Of a stretch of 6,117 nucleotides of DNA, positions 1-6,117 are shown one piece after another. The notes beneath the pieces are model-generated. The model was not told the DNA's origin, did not search any database, and saw only the letters and a list, made by a program, of their open reading frames with translations. The stretch lies in assembly GCA_017936725.1 (NCBI GenBank), contig JAGBEZ010000134.1, forward strand, positions 1 to 6,117, read 5' to 3'. The stretch's first letter is position 1. Every line of letters begins with the position of its first letter. This stretch comes from Agathobacter sp. (GTDB lineage Bacteria > Bacillota_A > Clostridia > Lachnospirales > Lachnospiraceae). Position numbers and translations under genes: made by a program.

Positions 1-864
1 AAATTTTATATCGGAGATGTAAGAGATATCCAGTCTGTACGTAATGCCATGCATGGCGTAGACTATATCTTCCATGCAGCAGCTTTAAAACAGGTACCTT
101 CCTGTGAATTTTTCCCAATTGAAGCAGTAAAAACAAATGTACTTGGAACAGAAAACGTTTTAAATGCTGCAATTGAAGCTGGGGTAAAAAATATCGTATG
201 TCTTTCTACGGACAAAGCGGCATACCCAGTAAACGCAATGGGGACGAGCAAGGCTATGATGGAGAAAGTAATCGTAGCGAAGTCCAGAACGGTATCACCG
301 GAAAAGACAGAGGTTTGCTGTACCCGTTATGGAAATGTAATGTGCAGCCGTGGTTCTGTAATTCCATTGTGGATTGACCAGCTTCGAGCTGGAAACCCAA
401 TTACGATTACCGATGGAAGCATGACAAGATTTATTATGTCATTAGATGAAGCCGTAGACCTTGTATTATTTGCATTTGAACATGGTGAAAACGGAGATAT
501 TCTTGTACAGAAAGCTCCTGCATGTACGATTCAGACACAGGCAGAGGCTGTATGTGAACTATTCGGTGGAAACAAAGAAAATATTAAAGTCATCGGTATT
601 CGTCATGGTGAAAAAATGTACGAAACGCTTCTTACCAACGAAGAATGTGCAAATGCCATCGATATGGGAAATTTCTACCGTGTGCCATGTGATAAACGTG
701 GTCTTAACTATGACAAATACTTTAATACAGGTGATACAGAGAGAAATCCGCTTACGGAATTTAACTCAAACAATACCAATTTATTGACCGTAGAAGAAAC
801 AAAAGAGAAAATTGCTTCTCTTGCTTATATCCAGGAAGAGCTTGCGAAGGGGGCAAACGCATGA
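1..864 (+). CDS. capE: UDP-GlcNAc 4,6-dehydratase/5-epimerase CapE (FnlA/WbjB type), 5'-truncated
   Basis: First enzyme of UDP-L-FucNAc synthesis. In the family it is a cytoplasmic NADP-dependent SDR enzyme that dehydrates UDP-GlcNAc at C4/C6 and inverts C5. The frame is open from base 1, so the ATG at 49 is internal. 287 residues are visible; relatives have about 340, so roughly 55 N-terminal residues, including the glycine-rich nucleotide loop, lie to the left. Counting from the window start: HAAALKQVPSCE (25-36), NVLGTENV (46-53), STDK (69-72), then M80 and K84 in NAMGTSK. Met replaces the usual SDR Tyr, which is the recognised M-x3-K hallmark of CapE as opposed to FlaA1. RYGNV (109-113), RHGEKMYE (201-208) and a C-terminal NTGDTERNPL segment also fit. 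The stop overlaps the capF start (ATGA). Family assignment is secure; the substrate is inferred from the CapF/CapG neighbours. Confidence 0.95.
   Translation, partial: KFYIGDVRDIQSVRNAMHGVDYIFHAAALKQVPSCEFFPIEAVKTNVLGTENVLNAAIEAGVKNIVCLSTDKAAYPVNAMGTSKAMMEKVIVAKSRTVSPEKTEVCCTRYGNVMCSRGSVIPLWIDQLRAGNPITITDGSMTRFIMSLDEAVDLVLFAFEHGENGDILVQKAPACTIQTQAEAVCELFGGNKENIKVIGIRHGEKMYETLLTNEECANAIDMGNFYRVPCDKRGLNYDKYFNTGDTERNPLTEFNSNNTNLLTVEETKEKIASLAYIQEELAKGANA
847..853 (+). promoter_or_regulatory. Ribosome binding site of capF
   Basis: AAGGGGG lies 7 bases before the ATG at 861, inside the last codons of capE. It supports the ATG that overlaps the capE stop as the capF start, and implies translational coupling. 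Confidence 0.7.
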
Positions 865-2024
865 ATATACTCGTAACGGGAGCAAAAGGATTTGTAGGAA
901 AGAATTTTTGTGTAAGTTTAAATAATATTCGTGATGGAAAAGACAGAACACGCCCAAATCTCGTAGTAGATGAAATCTATGAGTATGATCTCGATACAGA
1001 TGCGACTCTTTTGGATACGTATTGTGAAAAAGCGGACTTTGTATTTCACTTTGCAGGGGTTAATCGTCCAAAATCAAACGAAGAATTTATGCAGGGGAAC
1101 TTTGGATTTACCAGTACCCTTTTAGATACCCTGAAAAAACATGGAAATACCTGTCCAATTATGATTTCGTCTTCCATTCAGGCTACCTGTATCGGTAGAT
1201 ATGATAGCGAATATGGAAGAAGCAAACGAGCAGGCGAAGAGCTCATGTTTTCTTATGCAAAAGAAACGGGAGCCAAAGTACTCGTTTATCGTTTTCCAAA
1301 TGTTTTTGGAAAATGGTGCAGACCAAACTATAACTCTGCAGTTGCTACCTTCTGTCACAATATCGCAAATGATTTGCCAATTACAGTAAATGACCCAGCG
1401 GTAGAACTCGAATTGGTCTATATTGATGACCTCGTAGCAGAAATGCTCGATGCACTGGAAGGAAAAGAGCATTATGCAGATATCTACTGTCAGGTACCTA
1501 CGACGCACAAGGTGACACTCGGTGAAATCGTAGCGTGTCTGGAAAGATTTAAAAACCAGCCACAGACACTGGTTATGCCTGAAATAGCAGAAAATTCATT
1601 TGAGAAAAAACTTTACTCCACATATCTTTCTTATTTACCAAAGGAAAGAACCATCTTCCCTTTAAAAATGAATGAGGATGCAAGAGGAAGTTTCACAGAA
1701 TTACTAAAAACCGAAAAATGTGGACAATTCAGTGTAAATATATCAAAACCGGGGATAACTAAAGGACAACATTGGCATCATAGTAAATGGGAGTTCTTTA
1801 TCGTAGTTAGTGGACATGGACTGATTCAGATGCGAAAGATCGGTACAGATGAAGTGTGGAACTTCGAAGTAACTGGAGAAAATATCCAGGCGATACATAT
1901 GTTACCAGGATATACACATAATATTATCAACTTAAGTGAAACAGAAAACTTAGTAACCTTGATGTGGGCAAATGAATCCTTTGACCCAAATCATCCAGAT
2001 ACCTATTTTGAGGAGGTAGAGTAG
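861..2024 (+). CDS. capF: Bifunctional UDP-sugar 3-epimerase/4-reductase CapF (FnlB/WbjC type)
   Basis: Second enzyme of UDP-L-FucNAc synthesis. In the family the C-terminal cupin epimerises C3 of the CapE product and the N-terminal SDR domain reduces the C4 ketone with NADPH, giving UDP-6-deoxy-L-talosamine (N-acetylated). The SDR domain occupies about residues 1-240: nucleotide loop TGAKGFVG (6-13), HFAGVNRP (63-70), a serine run at 103-105, and catalytic Y118 and K122 in YGRSK. The cupin starts near 265. HWHH (304-307), E311 and H353 in GYTHN are the likely metal ligands by position. At 387 residues it is slightly longer than S. aureus CapF (about 370). The start overlaps capE by 4 bases and the stop overlaps the capG start by 1 base. 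Both domains are intact and no key residue appears lost. Confidence 0.95.
   Translation: MNILVTGAKGFVGKNFCVSLNNIRDGKDRTRPNLVVDEIYEYDLDTDATLLDTYCEKADFVFHFAGVNRPKSNEEFMQGNFGFTSTLLDTLKKHGNTCPIMISSSIQATCIGRYDSEYGRSKRAGEELMFSYAKETGAKVLVYRFPNVFGKWCRPNYNSAVATFCHNIANDLPITVNDPAVELELVYIDDLVAEMLDALEGKEHYADIYCQVPTTHKVTLGEIVACLERFKNQPQTLVMPEIAENSFEKKLYSTYLSYLPKERTIFPLKMNEDARGSFTELLKTEKCGQFSVNISKPGITKGQHWHHSKWEFFIVVSGHGLIQMRKIGTDEVWNFEVTGENIQAIHMLPGYTHNIINLSETENLVTLMWANESFDPNHPDTYFEEVE
2011..2016 (+). promoter_or_regulatory. Ribosome binding site deciding the GTG start of capG
   Basis: A perfect AGGAGG lies 7 bases before GTG at 2024, within the last codons of capF. It selects the GTG that shares its first G with the capF stop (TAGTG). 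Confidence 0.85.
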
Positions 2025-3193
2025 TGGACTTCAAAGATGTAACGTTTCAGAATAATGGAAAATTAAAACTTTTGATTATCGTAGGTACCAGACCAGAGAT
2101 TATCCGTCTTTCAGCGGTTATCACGAAATGCCGTCAGTATTTTGATACCATTCTCGCTCATACAGGACAAAACTACGATTATAATTTAAATGGTGTTTTT
2201 TTCCGTGACCTCAAACTCGCAGAACCAGAGGTATATTTAAATGCAGTAGGGGCAGATCTTGGCGAAACCATGGGGAATATCATCGCAAGTTCTTATCAGC
2301 TTATGGCAGAGATTCAGCCAGATGCCGTTCTTGTACTCGGAGACACGAACTCTTGTCTCTCTGTCATTGGAGCAAAGCGTCTGCATATCCCAATCTTCCA
2401 CATGGAAGCAGGAAATCGATGCAAGGACGAATGTCTCCCAGAAGAAACGAACCGCCGTATCGTAGATATCATCTCGGATGTTAACCTCGCATATAGCGAA
2501 CATGCCAGAAAGTATCTCCATGAATGCGGACTTCCAAAGGAACGTGTCTATGTGACAGGTTCTCCTATGGCAGAAGTATTGCGTAACAATCTCGCAGAAA
2601 TCGAAGCCAGCGATATCCATAGTCGTCTTGGTCTCGAAAAAGGAAACTATATTCTCCTTTCTGCACATAGAGAAGAAAATATCGATACAGAAGAAAACTT
2701 TATCAGTCTCTTTACCGCAATCAATAAGATGGCAGAGACCTATGATATGCCAATTCTGTATTCTTGTCATCCAAGAAGCAGAAAACGCTTAGAATCCAGC
2801 GGATTCGAGTTGGACAAACGTGTGATTCAGCACGAGCCACTCGGTTTTCATGACTACAACTGTCTGCAGATGAATGCGTTCGCAGTTGTATCCGATAGTG
2901 GAACATTGCCAGAAGAAAGCAGTTTCTTTACTAGTATTGGAAAAGCGTTTCCAGCCGTATGCATCCGTACATCCACGGAACGCCCAGAGGCACTTGACAA
3001 GGCTTGCTTTATCCTCGCCGGAATCGACGAAAACAGTTTGATTCAGGCAGTTGAAACCGCAGTTGCTATGAATGTAAATGGGGACTATGGTATTCCAGTA
3101 CCAGACTATATCGAAGAAAACGTATCCACGAAGGTGGTAAAACTCATACAAAGCTATACCGGAGTGGTAAATAAGATGGTTTGGAGAAAATAA
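2024..3193 (+). CDS. capG: UDP-N-acetyl-L-fucosamine-forming C2-epimerase CapG (FnlC/WbjD type)
   Basis: Third enzyme of the pathway: a cytoplasmic non-hydrolysing UDP-GlcNAc 2-epimerase homologue (WecB fold). It inverts C2 of the CapF product to give UDP-L-FucNAc. Motifs in order: GTRPEIIRLS (21-30), HTGQNYD (46-52), GDTNS (106-110), HMEAGNR (126-132), PEETNRR (139-145), SAHREEN (213-219), CHPRSRKRL (248-256), SDSGTLPEE (290-298) and RTSTERPEA (315-323). D107, E128, E140/E141 and H215 correspond to the acid and histidine residues essential in E. coli WecB. At 389 residues it is full length, with a short N-terminal extension before the first strand. The GTG start has a perfect ribosome site. 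Sequence alone cannot separate this from a plain UDP-GlcNAc/UDP-ManNAc epimerase; placement directly after capE-capF decides it. Confidence 0.94.
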   Translation: MDFKDVTFQNNGKLKLLIIVGTRPEIIRLSAVITKCRQYFDTILAHTGQNYDYNLNGVFFRDLKLAEPEVYLNAVGADLGETMGNIIASSYQLMAEIQPDAVLVLGDTNSCLSVIGAKRLHIPIFHMEAGNRCKDECLPEETNRRIVDIISDVNLAYSEHARKYLHECGLPKERVYVTGSPMAEVLRNNLAEIEASDIHSRLGLEKGNYILLSAHREENIDTEENFISLFTAINKMAETYDMPILYSCHPRSRKRLESSGFELDKRVIQHEPLGFHDYNCLQMNAFAVVSDSGTLPEESSFFTSIGKAFPAVCIRTSTERPEALDKACFILAGIDENSLIQAVETAVAMNVNGDYGIPVPDYIEENVSTKVVKLIQSYTGVVNKMVWRK

Positions 3194-3202
3194 TATCGCA
3201 GT

Positions 3203-3670
3203 ATGAATTTAAATAAACGAAGTATTATTTTTTTGATGATAACGATTGCATGGATATGCGTCATCTTTTCCTTTTCTATGCAGAATAGTGAAAAATCCAG
3301 TCAGTTGAGTGGAGGAATCGTAGCAACCATAGTGGAATGGATTTGTCCAGAAGGGTTTGAACATACCGACTTGCTGGAGACGATAATCCGAAAAGGTGCT
3401 CATTTTACAGAGTTCTTTATCTTAGGGATGTTGTTGTCACAGACGGTGAAGGAAGCGATGTCAAAAAGGCGAGTGCTTCTTCCGTGGTTGGCAGGTACAC
3501 TTGTAGCCTGCTGCGATGAGACGATACAGCTTTTTTCAGATGGACGAGCAGGAGCAATCGTAGATGTGATGCTAGATAGTAGTGGCGTACTGTGCGGATG
3601 TGCGCTATTATATCTACTTTTAAAAATAAAGAAAAATGCAAGAAACGAAAAAATCAGGGAAGTCATATAA
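3203..3670 (+). CDS. VanZ-family integral membrane protein
   Basis: Small membrane protein of the VanZ-like family (155 residues). Likely membrane segments are about 7-26, 67-82, 91-108 and 118-141. Family signatures are FSFSMQNSEKSS (22-33), RKGAHFTEFFILG (63-75) and DETIQLFSDGRAG (105-117) followed by DVMLDSSG (121-128). The biochemical role of most members is unknown. The founding member gives low-level teicoplanin resistance, but widespread chromosomal copies should not be read as resistance genes. It starts 9 bases after the capG stop in the same frame, so no earlier start is possible. The only nearby purine-rich site, TTGGAG, is about 16 bases from the ATG, so initiation may depend on ribosomes finishing capG. 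Its last codons form the left arm of the terminator and its stop lies in the loop. A role in surface glycan or envelope is inferred from position only. Confidence 0.9.
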   Translation: MNLNKRSIIFLMITIAWICVIFSFSMQNSEKSSQLSGGIVATIVEWICPEGFEHTDLLETIIRKGAHFTEFFILGMLLSQTVKEAMSKRRVLLPWLAGTLVACCDETIQLFSDGRAGAIVDVMLDSSGVLCGCALLYLLLKIKKNARNEKIREVI

Positions 3671-3687
3671 AATGACCTCCCTGATTT
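3651..3687. terminator. Bidirectional Rho-independent terminator between convergent operons
   Basis: Inverted repeat with arms 3651-3666 and 3672-3687: 16 positions with one A-C mismatch (A3661 opposite C3677) and a 5-base loop (ATAAA). On the + strand it is followed by AATTTTG, a modest tail. On the - strand the stem leads into an uninterrupted run of six T's and then CGTTTCT, a stronger tail for the pepT/RyR unit, whose stop is 12 bases upstream. The left arm is also coding sequence of the VanZ gene, and the VanZ stop TAA (3668-3670) lies in the loop. Confidence 0.9.
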
Positions 3688-3699
3688 AATTTTGAGACG

Positions 3700-5103
3700 T
3701 TATAGTTGTATATTATGTAAGATACGAATATTCTCGCGGTCTTTCTCTTTTTCTCCGTTCGTAAGATTCTCATATGGAATCAAGTCTATGTGGATACGGA
3801 GTTTTTTGTCTTTATTCTTTCCATTTTCAGGAATACCATGTTTCCAATTGTTTAGATAATGATAGCGGCACCAGCGGATATGCTCCAATTCGGAGTAAAT
3901 CTCTAGTACATCATCTGGTAATGCATCGGTGGTAGAATATCCATCAAAATCCAGCATTTGCAGGCGCATTTCATGATAATCTGCAGAGCTGATATTAGAG
4001 TAGCGAGTAAAGGTATCCAGGAGAGCCCATTGCTTTTCCGATTCTTCTGGAGTCTCCGAAACGCCAGAGTACAAGTGTGCATAACGCAGGTTGATGCGTT
4101 TTGCACGGTGGAATAAGACGTCGTTTAAAATGTAATCAAGATTCTGCGATTCGGTTTTCCAATTAAAACAAATCAGTCGTTCTTTTTCTGCTAAGAGGTT
4201 TGCACTGGTAGGGTTGGCAGTAAATACGTGAATCTGCGGTTTGCGAATGGTAAAGAGCAGATTGCGAAGCAGAGAGGTTTGATTGTTTTGCTCAAGGACG
4301 ATGACCATATGCGCTCGTTCTAATAATTCTTTGCTTTCGTACCAAGGCTTGTCGTAAAACAGGATAGGGTCTGAAACAGAGCTAAGCTCGGTATGTGTTG
4401 CCTGAAAATGTGTACCATCCCCAAAGATATGATAGGTGATTTTTTGCTGTGCAGAGAAAATATTGTTCTGCAGACCAAAGAGTAGCAGTTCCTCTCCTAA
4501 TTTATCAAAACTAATAAACACAATATCAAGGACATGTCCATTCTGTACCGAAACGGGATATAGAAAGTTCTGCTTCCAGAACAAACGAGTCGAGGTCTCT
4601 TCCGGGCAGAATAAACGAAGATTGCTTTCGCAGACCGATTCTGCAGGGAGGGAGTGACTTTTTAAGTAAACGATACTCTTTTCCAACTTTTTCTTGTTTG
4701 AAGCATAAAACGCAAAGTTTGTGTCTTCGTCGTCTAATAAAATGTATTTGGAAGCACGGATAAATCGGTCTTGTCCATTGATTCCATATTTTCCAATTTC
4801 GCGTAATAGTTTTTCTTTTGTTTCATCCGAGCCGTATACGACGATGCTTTTTCCTGTGAGATATAGGATAAAGTGAACGAGTCGGTCTCTTAAAGTTGCG
4901 ATTGCAAGCAAAATACCACTAGCGGTCATAAGTGGAGCAAGCCAGCGGGCGAGTTCGATACATAGATTGGCTGGATGGTAAGTGTAATTTAAAAGATAGA
5001 GATTGATAGAGTAAAAAAATGCATCCAGCAGAGGTTCTCCTTCTAATAAAAATCCCCATACGCCTAGGAAAAAAGGTATGAAAAAGATAATTAGTTTTAT
5101 CAT
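3700..5103 (-). CDS. Membrane protein with channel-like N-terminus, TrkA-N-like region and C-terminal RyR domain
   Basis: 467 residues, function unknown. Residues 4-20 and 54-71 are hydrophobic helices flanking a pore-loop-like stretch (25-42) that lacks the TVGYG filter. LARWLAPLMTA (51-61) resembles the second helix of bacterial two-helix channel/TrkA-N proteins. Arginines just after it (72, 74) predict a cytoplasmic C-terminus. A first Rossmann-like start, SIVVYGSD (86-93), and a second, VFISFDKLGEEL (195-206), have lost most glycines of GxGxxG. A SNISSAD segment (369-375) precedes the RyR domain at about 404-462: EHIRWCRYHYLNNWKHG (407-423), then IDLIPYENL (439-447) and KEKDREN (452-458). 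RyR repeats occur in ryanodine receptors and in scattered bacterial proteins. The gene follows pepT by 17 bases with a good ribosome site, so it is probably co-transcribed with it. The RyR call is confident; the TrkA-N relation is moderately so; ligand and activity cannot be assigned. Confidence 0.8.
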   Translation of the reverse strand: MIKLIIFFIPFFLGVWGFLLEGEPLLDAFFYSINLYLLNYTYHPANLCIELARWLAPLMTASGILLAIATLRDRLVHFILYLTGKSIVVYGSDETKEKLLREIGKYGINGQDRFIRASKYILLDDEDTNFAFYASNKKKLEKSIVYLKSHSLPAESVCESNLRLFCPEETSTRLFWKQNFLYPVSVQNGHVLDIVFISFDKLGEELLLFGLQNNIFSAQQKITYHIFGDGTHFQATHTELSSVSDPILFYDKPWYESKELLERAHMVIVLEQNNQTSLLRNLLFTIRKPQIHVFTANPTSANLLAEKERLICFNWKTESQNLDYILNDVLFHRAKRINLRYAHLYSGVSETPEESEKQWALLDTFTRYSNISSADYHEMRLQMLDFDGYSTTDALPDDVLEIYSELEHIRWCRYHYLNNWKHGIPENGKNKDKKLRIHIDLIPYENLTNGEKEKDRENIRILHNIQL

Positions 5104-5111
5104 ATAATATG

Positions 5112-5117
5112 TCCTCT
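5112..5117 (-). promoter_or_regulatory. Ribosome binding site of the RyR-domain membrane protein
   Basis: On the minus strand AGAGGA lies 8 bases before the ATG at 5103, in the 17-base gap after the pepT stop. It supports this start and leaves no room for a separate promoter in the gap. Confidence 0.75.
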
Positions 5118-5120
5118 CGA

Positions 5121-6117
5121 TTATTTATCTATTGGATTCGAAATAATTTCTTTTAATATTTTTACAACACGTTCCATCGCATCCACACTGACATGTTCGT
5201 AAGGACCATGGAAGGCATATCCGCCAGTGCCAAGGTTTGGACAAGGCAGCCCCATAAAGGAGAGACGTGCGCCATCGGTACCACCACGAACTGGTGAAGA
5301 TACAGGTTCTAAACCAACGGTAAAAATGGCATCTTTTGCCAAATCTACGACATACATATGGTCTTTTATGATAGAAATCATATTTTCATAGGAATGTGTA
5401 ATGGTAAGGTTCACTGTATTCGCTCCATATTTTTGATTCATTGTGATTTCCAAGGTACGTAAGAGATTCAATCTGGATTCAAATATATTTTCGTCATGGT
5501 CGCGAACAATGTAGGAAAGTTTGGAAGAAACGACATCACCTGACATATCTGTCAAATGGAAAAAGCCTGCGCGGTGTTCTGTATGTGCAGGGGTCTCTCT
5601 TTTTGGGAGAGACATCGCGATTTCAGCCGCGATAAGGGCTGCATTTACCATGACGTCTTTGGCTTCGCCTGGGTGAACACTTACCCCATTAATCTGAAAT
5701 TCTGCACTAGCGGCATTGAAGTTTTCGTAAGCAATATCTGCTTCATAGCCTCCATCTACGGTGTAGGCATAGTCTGCCTTGAAATAGTCGAGGTCAAATC
5801 CATTTGGTCCCATGCCGACTTCCTCGTCTGGAGTAAAGCAAATCCAGATATCGCCATGAGGGATGTCGCTGGCTTTGATTTCTTCTACCGCTGTCATGAT
5901 TTCTGCGATTCCAGCTTTATCATCTGCGCCAAGTAATGTGGTGCCATCGGTAGTAATCAGGCGGTGTCCTTTTAGAGTTTTTAGATGTGGGAAGTCGCAA
6001 ACCTTAATATAACTGTCGCTTCCGCTTAAAAAGATGTCTTTTCCATCATAATTTTCAATAATCTGCGGCTTTACATTTTCACCAGAAAAGTCTGGAGCCG
6101 TGTCCATATGTGCAATC
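5121..6117 (-). CDS. pepT: Peptidase T (tripeptide aminopeptidase), 5'-truncated
   Basis: Cytoplasmic M20 dizinc peptidase that removes the N-terminal residue from tripeptides. The reading frame runs off the right edge. The ATG at 6107 is internal, because the codons before it read I-A-H, giving the zinc motif H-M-D. About 78 N-terminal residues are missing; E. coli PepT has 408. Numbering from that internal Met: D2 (HxD), D62 in GADDKAG, the catalytic glutamate pair E95-E96 in TPDEEVG, D118 in TVDGG and H300 in GGYAFHG match the metal and catalytic residues of E. coli PepT (D80, D140, E173/E174, D196, H379) with an almost constant offset. GGTDGARLSFMGLPCPN (275-291) is also characteristic. 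No active-site residue in the visible part is missing. It is the upstream gene of a two-gene unit with the RyR-domain protein. Its promoter lies outside the window. Confidence 0.96.
   Translation of the reverse strand, partial: IAHMDTAPDFSGENVKPQIIENYDGKDIFLSGSDSYIKVCDFPHLKTLKGHRLITTDGTTLLGADDKAGIAEIMTAVEEIKASDIPHGDIWICFTPDEEVGMGPNGFDLDYFKADYAYTVDGGYEADIAYENFNAASAEFQINGVSVHPGEAKDVMVNAALIAAEIAMSLPKRETPAHTEHRAGFFHLTDMSGDVVSSKLSYIVRDHDENIFESRLNLLRTLEITMNQKYGANTVNLTITHSYENMISIIKDHMYVVDLAKDAIFTVGLEPVSSPVRGGTDGARLSFMGLPCPNLGTGGYAFHGPYEHVSVDAMERVVKILKEIISNPIDK

Noticed and set aside
49..864. ATG at 49 as the start of capE
   Set aside because: The frame is open to base 1 and the upstream codons (KFYIGDVRD) match the CapE/FlaA1 family, so the gene is cut by the window edge.
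1122..1508. Minus-strand open frame (128 codons) inside capF
   Set aside because: Lies opposite the SDR domain of CapF and has no plausible start signal or family match.
2237..2770. Long minus-strand open frame (177 codons) inside capG
   Set aside because: It lies wholly opposite a well-supported enzyme, is rich in Cys, Ile and His as antisense frames often are, and resembles no family I recognise.
3203..3670. Glycopeptide resistance gene vanZ
   Set aside because: Only the VanZ fold family is supported. No vanA-type cluster is present, and such proteins are common in non-resistant Firmicutes.
5593..5633. Two abutting perfect inverted repeats in pepT (GTCTCTC/GAGAGAC at 5593-5613, ATCGCG/CGCGAT at 5614-5633)
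   Set aside because: Stems are only 7 and 6 bases, no T-run follows, and the stretch encodes normal conserved PepT sequence. Chance or coding bias is enough, though an RNA role cannot be excluded.
5556..5936. Plus-strand open frame (126 codons) opposite pepT
   Set aside because: Antisense shadow of conserved PepT sequence, with no recognisable domain or ribosome site.
5121..6107. ATG at 6107 as the start of pepT
   Set aside because: This Met lies in the middle of the HMD zinc motif; the codons before it encode I-A-H in frame, so about 78 residues lie beyond the edge.
1..6117. Mobile elements, CRISPR arrays, tRNA or rRNA genes, riboswitches
   Set aside because: No direct-repeat arrays, transposase or integrase sequence, or recognisable structured RNA seen; coding sequence fills nearly all of the window.

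Overview
The window looks like a chromosomal stretch from a low-to-moderate-GC, Gram-positive anaerobe, most likely a clostridial Firmicute such as a member of the Lachnospiraceae. This rests on AGGAGG-type ribosome sites, AT-rich codon choice, tight gene packing and the protein styles. No rRNA, tRNA, insertion sequence or CRISPR array is visible, and I cannot name a species.

Left half (1-3670, + strand): a compact operon. It starts with the 3' part of capE (cut by the left edge), followed by complete capF, capG and a small VanZ-family membrane protein. CapE, CapF and CapG are the three known enzymes that convert UDP-GlcNAc to UDP-N-acetyl-L-fucosamine (UDP-L-FucNAc), a precursor for capsule, O-antigen or other surface glycans. 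The cap genes overlap by 4 bases and by 1 base, so translation is probably coupled and the enzymes made together. The VanZ gene follows after 9 bases, in the same frame as capG.

Middle (3651-3687): a strong inverted repeat separates the two convergent transcription units. Its left arm lies in the last codons of the VanZ gene, whose stop codon sits in the loop. It should terminate transcription in both directions, with the better T-run facing the minus-strand genes.

Right half (3700-6117, - strand): pepT, encoding peptidase T (5' end cut by the right edge), then 17 bases later a 467-residue membrane protein. That protein has a two-helix, channel-like N-terminus without a recognisable K+ filter, two TrkA-N-like Rossmann regions with eroded glycine motifs, and a C-terminal RyR (ryanodine receptor repeat) domain. 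It is the most unusual item here. Its function is unknown, and its only visible partner is pepT.

No intergenic gap exceeds 30 bases. The promoters of both operons must lie outside the window.
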